DNA of 7,263 nt from a bacterium (GTDB lineage: Bacteria > UBA6262 > WVXT01): NCBI GenBank assembly GCA_035530055.1, contig DATKVN010000049.1, positions 1-7,263 of the forward strand. The letters are read 5' to 3'. Every line of letters begins with the position of its first letter. The stretch's first letter is position 1. A model generated the notes under the pieces. That model saw nothing but the letters and a program-made list of their open reading frames with translations. It did no database searches and was not told the DNA's origin. The position numbers and the translations under genes are program-made. Of this stretch, positions 4,445-7,263 are shown in pieces.

Positions 4445-6157
4445 TTATTCTTTTTCAGGTTTCTCCTTTACGATTTCTCCTTCAAACATTTTTATCACTT
4501 TTTCTACAATTGGGTCAACTTCTTTTTTTTCCTCGGAATTGAAAACCGGCTCCTGGTTGGGAGCCGCCACTTTCTCCTCTGGCTCAGACTCTCCTAAAAA
4601 CTCCTCAGGAGCTGACTCATCTTCCTCCACCTTCTCTTTTGTCGGCGAGGTAGCATTAATCTCGCCAGTCATACATTTTATCTTGATTTCTTTCCCCAGA
4701 ACTTCCTTAATAGCTTGTTCGACAATATTCGACTTTTTCTCTACTCTGTCCTTATGGAAACTGTAACTTTTGGGGAAAGCGATATACAGGAGCTCTCCTT
4801 CCATACGGACTGGCAAACCCTCGAGAAGGCAAGAGTGGAGAGGAGTATCCTGTTTCCTGACAGATTCGAGAACTTCCTCCCAGCGCTCTGTAATTTCTTC
4901 AATCCGAGAAACCCCTGCAGCATACGGTTCCTCCTTCTCCTTAATTTTGGGAGAAGCTTTCTCTACCGGGGGGATATATTTTTCCTTAGGCGGTTCCCCT
5001 TTTTTCTCTTCAAGGGTTAGCGACTTTTCCAGTTTCCTGATTCTCTCAATAATCTCTCCAATGGGGATATATGGCTGACATAGACGGAACATATCTACCT
5101 CTATCACCAGGCGCGGTTGTTCGCTCCACTTCATAGATTCGTAGGTCTTGCTGAGAAGGTCGATAATCCTCACCAAGTTTTCTTCCGTAAACTGTGCTCC
5201 TTTTTTGAGAAGGATTCCCAGATGCTTATCGGGAAGTTGCAAAATTTTCGTATTCTCTCCTAACACTTTTATAAGCAGCATATTCCTGAAGTGTTGCCTC
5301 AGGTCTTTGATAAACTGGTGGAGGTTATAACCGGATTCGGTTATCTCATCTATGAGGGAGAGAATCTCTCTGCCTTTGTGCTCAGCGATGAGGTCGGAAA
5401 ATTCTACCAGGCGCTCAAATGGAAGAACACCCAGAATGAAATTTGTCTCCTCTAATCCTATCTTCTTATTGCCAGCATAAGAGATAACCTGGTCGAGCAG
5501 GCTCTGGGCATCCCTGAGACTTCCTTCTCCTCTGTAAGCAATTAGATTAAGAACCTCCTTTTCTATTTTTAGTTTTTCTTTTCCAACAATGTAATTTAGT
5601 CTGTCAAAGATTTTCTTCTGAGGAATCAATTTAAAGGAAAACCTCTGGCATCGGGAAAGAATGGTGGGTGGAATCCTCTCCGGCTGAGTGGTGGCCAGCA
5701 TAAAGATGACGTGGGGGGGAGGTTCTTCCAGGGTCTTCAGAAGAGCATTGAAAGCGTCATGAGTAATCTGATGCGCCTCGTCAATAATGTAGATTTTGTA
5801 GCGGGAGGAGATGGGAGCAAATTTCACGTTCTCCCTTAAAGCCCTTATCTCATCAATCCCTCTATTGGATGCCCCATCGATTTCCAGAACATCAATGGAA
5901 CTGCCTCTGACAATTTCCACACAGGATATACACTTGTTGCAGGGCTGGGGTGTGGGGCTTTCTTTACAATTCAGTGCTTTAGCTAAGATGCGTGCAGTGG
6001 TTGTCTTGCCTATGCCTCTGGGACCTGAGAAAAGGTAAGCGTGGGCAACTTTACCTGAGGTAATGGCATTCTTTAAAGTCTTAGAGACATGCTCCTGCCC
6101 TACAATCTCATCGAACGTTTGTGGTCTATATTTTAGTGCTAATACCAGGTAAGACAT
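4445..6157 (-). CDS. dnaX: DNA polymerase III subunits gamma/tau (clamp loader ATPase)
   Basis: DnaX is the ATPase motor of the clamp loader, which opens the beta clamp and, in its tau form, links the polymerases to the helicase. The 570-residue protein shows Walker A GPRGIGKT (45-52), a zinc module (Cys64, 73, 76, 79), Walker B IIDEAH (124-129), sensor 1 ATT (155-157), the SRC arginine-finger motif (168-170) and sensor 2 GSLRDA (212-217). The collar domain ends near 365. A charged linker follows (about 370-420), then a folded tau-type region (about 422-497, WEEVL to IKIKC) and an acidic, lysine-rich tail. ATG at 6157 has AGAAGG 5 nt upstream, inside the upstream Yip1-type gene, which overlaps it by 32 nt. 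recR follows by 15 nt. An A6G4 tract at codons 385-387 may allow a shorter gamma product. Confidence 0.97.
   Translation of the reverse strand: MSYLVLALKYRPQTFDEIVGQEHVSKTLKNAITSGKVAHAYLFSGPRGIGKTTTARILAKALNCKESPTPQPCNKCISCVEIVRGSSIDVLEIDGASNRGIDEIRALRENVKFAPISSRYKIYIIDEAHQITHDAFNALLKTLEEPPPHVIFMLATTQPERIPPTILSRCQRFSFKLIPQKKIFDRLNYIVGKEKLKIEKEVLNLIAYRGEGSLRDAQSLLDQVISYAGNKKIGLEETNFILGVLPFERLVEFSDLIAEHKGREILSLIDEITESGYNLHQFIKDLRQHFRNMLLIKVLGENTKILQLPDKHLGILLKKGAQFTEENLVRIIDLLSKTYESMKWSEQPRLVIEVDMFRLCQPYIPIGEIIERIRKLEKSLTLEEKKGEPPKEKYIPPVEKASPKIKEKEEPYAAGVSRIEEITERWEEVLESVRKQDTPLHSCLLEGLPVRMEGELLYIAFPKSYSFHKDRVEKKSNIVEQAIKEVLGKEIKIKCMTGEINATSPTKEKVEEDESAPEEFLGESEPEEKVAAPNQEPVFNSEEKKEVDPIVEKVIKMFEGEIVKEKPEKE
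4986..5005 (-). other. Possible slippage site in dnaX giving a gamma-like product
   Basis: The coding strand reads GAG AAA AAA GGG GAA at codons 384-388, an A6G4 tract (5005-4996). A -1 shift, or one extra A from polymerase slippage, gives R-G-T-A and then TAA at 4988-4986. The product would be about 390 residues and keep all AAA+ and collar motifs. The tract is not the canonical A-AAA-AAG heptamer in the correct phase, so support is positional only. Confidence 0.3.
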
Positions 6158-7217
6158 CGTAACCTTCTATATGGTAATGGATTTGTTTTATCTCATATTT
6201 TTTGCGATAGAGTACTTTTTCTTTCTTAGGAATAAGAAAACTGAATAAAGTCCATATAATAACAGGACAAATTACAACCCCAATTGCCTTAGGAGTGGTA
6301 AGAATTTGAAATTTCCTGAATCCTTCTACCTGGACAATAAAAGTTACATAAAGCCAGAATAGAGCATAAATTATTGTCCAGAACAACAAAGTGCTCTTAA
6401 ATTGTTCAGCAAGATATAGAATAACTTCAGGTGATTTAGTAGCACCGAAAGCAAGGAATCCTGATAATATGTCACCCCCGACAAAAATAAGCAAAAGAAG
6501 GTATAAACCAATAGTCCAAACAGTAGTGACCACAGCTGTATAAGTAGCTACGCGAAAAGTCTGTTCGTAACCTCTCTTTCCGGCAAATAACATCACAAAG
6601 AAATGGTAAATACCCGCATTAATAAAAAGACCCAATATGCCCAACAAGCCAACTAAAGAGAAGATTAAGAACAAAATCCCCACGCCCATCAAGGCGGCGA
6701 GTTGATTCATCGGCTTGGTGAGAGAAAATATTAATGTGGGTATGCAAATTGCCGCAAGCAACAAACCTAATGCTACTATGTAAAACTTTATTGGTGCGCC
6801 AAAACCACCTTCCTGAGGTAATTCTTCAAAAAATCTCCTGGGATATATAATTAGTTCCCAGCATTTACGGAAAAAACCCTTTTCTGGAGTGAATATCCCG
6901 TATTGCCCACGCGTGATTTCTTGCCCATATTTTGTTCTTTTCGGTACTACTCCTGTAGAACATTGATTGCAAACTAATTGTCCATTTTTCTCCTGAAGAC
7001 AGTCAAAACAGAAATCGCGTTGACAGACTGCACAGAATCCCTGCGCCGGGCGGTCTGGATGGTTAGTACATACATCTTTTTGCAAAGAGGGACCTTTTTC
7101 TTTTCCGGGTTCAGAAAATTCGGGAGGTTCTGCCTTTTTCCTGAACGGTTCGTAGCACATTCCGCAGTATAATGCATCATCCTTATTCTCATAACCACAT
7201 TTTGGACATTTAATCAC
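6126..7217 (-). CDS. Zinc-ribbon/B-box protein with Yip1-type membrane domain
   Basis: This 363-residue protein of unknown function has two N-terminal zinc-binding units followed by a membrane domain. Cys4, 7, 18 and 21 form a zinc ribbon (CPKCG...CGMC). Cys50, His53, Cys62, 65, 70, 73, 83 and 86 form a B-box-like module. From about 120 onward it resembles a Yip1 domain: YPRRFFEELP at 125-134, then about five hydrophobic segments near 144-165, 173-210, 226-247, 275-297 and 309-330, with TFRVATYT at 220-227. A basic 33-residue cytosolic tail follows. Such proteins are common but uncharacterised in several bacterial phyla. The start is GTG at 7217, 5 nt after AAAGGGG (7223-7229); it begins right before the first zinc cysteine and no nearby ATG preserves it. 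Its end overlaps dnaX by 32 nt, which implies cotranscription and possibly translational coupling. Confidence 0.75.
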   Translation of the reverse strand: MIKCPKCGYENKDDALYCGMCYEPFRKKAEPPEFSEPGKEKGPSLQKDVCTNHPDRPAQGFCAVCQRDFCFDCLQEKNGQLVCNQCSTGVVPKRTKYGQEITRGQYGIFTPEKGFFRKCWELIIYPRRFFEELPQEGGFGAPIKFYIVALGLLLAAICIPTLIFSLTKPMNQLAALMGVGILFLIFSLVGLLGILGLFINAGIYHFFVMLFAGKRGYEQTFRVATYTAVVTTVWTIGLYLLLLIFVGGDILSGFLAFGATKSPEVILYLAEQFKSTLLFWTIIYALFWLYVTFIVQVEGFRKFQILTTPKAIGVVICPVIIWTLFSFLIPKKEKVLYRKKYEIKQIHYHIEGYDVLPGISTKI

Positions 7218-7243
7218 TCTGACCCCTTTCGAATAATCACTCT
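7211..7243. repeat. 10-bp direct repeat around the start of the Yip1-type gene
   Basis: The 10-mer TAATCACTCT occurs at 7211-7220 and again at 7234-7243, a 23-bp period. The left copy contains the GTG start codon of the Yip1-type gene, and the pair brackets its AAAGGGG ribosome-binding site. It may be an operator pair or a small duplication. No promoter can be judged because the window ends 20 bp further on. Confidence 0.4.
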
Positions 7244-7263
7244 AATTAAGTATTGTGTCCCCA

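Noticed and set aside
4523-4530. A8 run in dnaX (minus strand) as a second slippage site
   Set aside because: A -1 shift there stops after two codons but removes only the last 25 residues of a low-complexity tail, so it would not make a distinct functional form.
4741-4923. 60-codon minus-strand ORF inside dnaX in another frame
   Set aside because: It lies wholly within the well-supported dnaX frame, has no family resemblance and no ribosome-binding site.

Overview
The window is compact bacterial DNA of moderate-to-low GC, with short gaps between genes and strong Shine-Dalgarno sequences (AAGGAGG type) in front of most of them. The hairpin repeat island, the Yip1/zinc-ribbon protein and the CX2CX2CX5C flavoprotein would suit an uncultivated, probably anaerobic bacterium. 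No rRNA or other lineage marker is present, so the phylum cannot be fixed.

All genes but one lie on the minus strand. From right to left, one block reads: a zinc-ribbon/B-box Yip1-type membrane protein (6126-7217, GTG start), dnaX (4445-6157, starting inside the end of the Yip1 gene) and recR (3830-4429, 15 nt after dnaX). After a 210-nt gap comes a second block: corA (2555-3619) and, 19 nt later, a small membrane protein with a TrkA-C (RCK_C) domain (1813-2535). mgsA (methylglyoxal synthase, 1320-1709) is the only plus-strand gene and converges on that block. Left of mgsA is an intergenic island with four consecutive hairpins (1118-1222). Beyond it, on the minus strand, lie an Isf-type iron-sulfur flavoprotein (512-1069) and a membrane methyltransferase-like gene that runs off the left edge (1-475).

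The main oddity is a second, diverged copy of the last 77 bp of the recR region (1707-1783 against 3825-3901; 64 of 77 bases identical, same orientation). The two copies bracket the corA/TrkA-C pair as direct repeats. The displaced copy begins exactly at the mgsA stop codon, and MgsA appears to lack its usual C-terminal tail. This layout is what integration at the 3' end of recR, or a comparable rearrangement, would leave behind, but no integrase is visible.

Functionally, dnaX (clamp loader) and recR (recombinational repair) form the familiar replication/repair pair without the usual ybaB/ebfC between them. dnaX carries an A6G4 tract at the end of its conserved core, where a -1 shift would give a gamma-like short product. 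corA and the RCK_C protein form a cation-homeostasis pair. I see no CRISPR array, transposase, phage gene, RNA gene or defence system.
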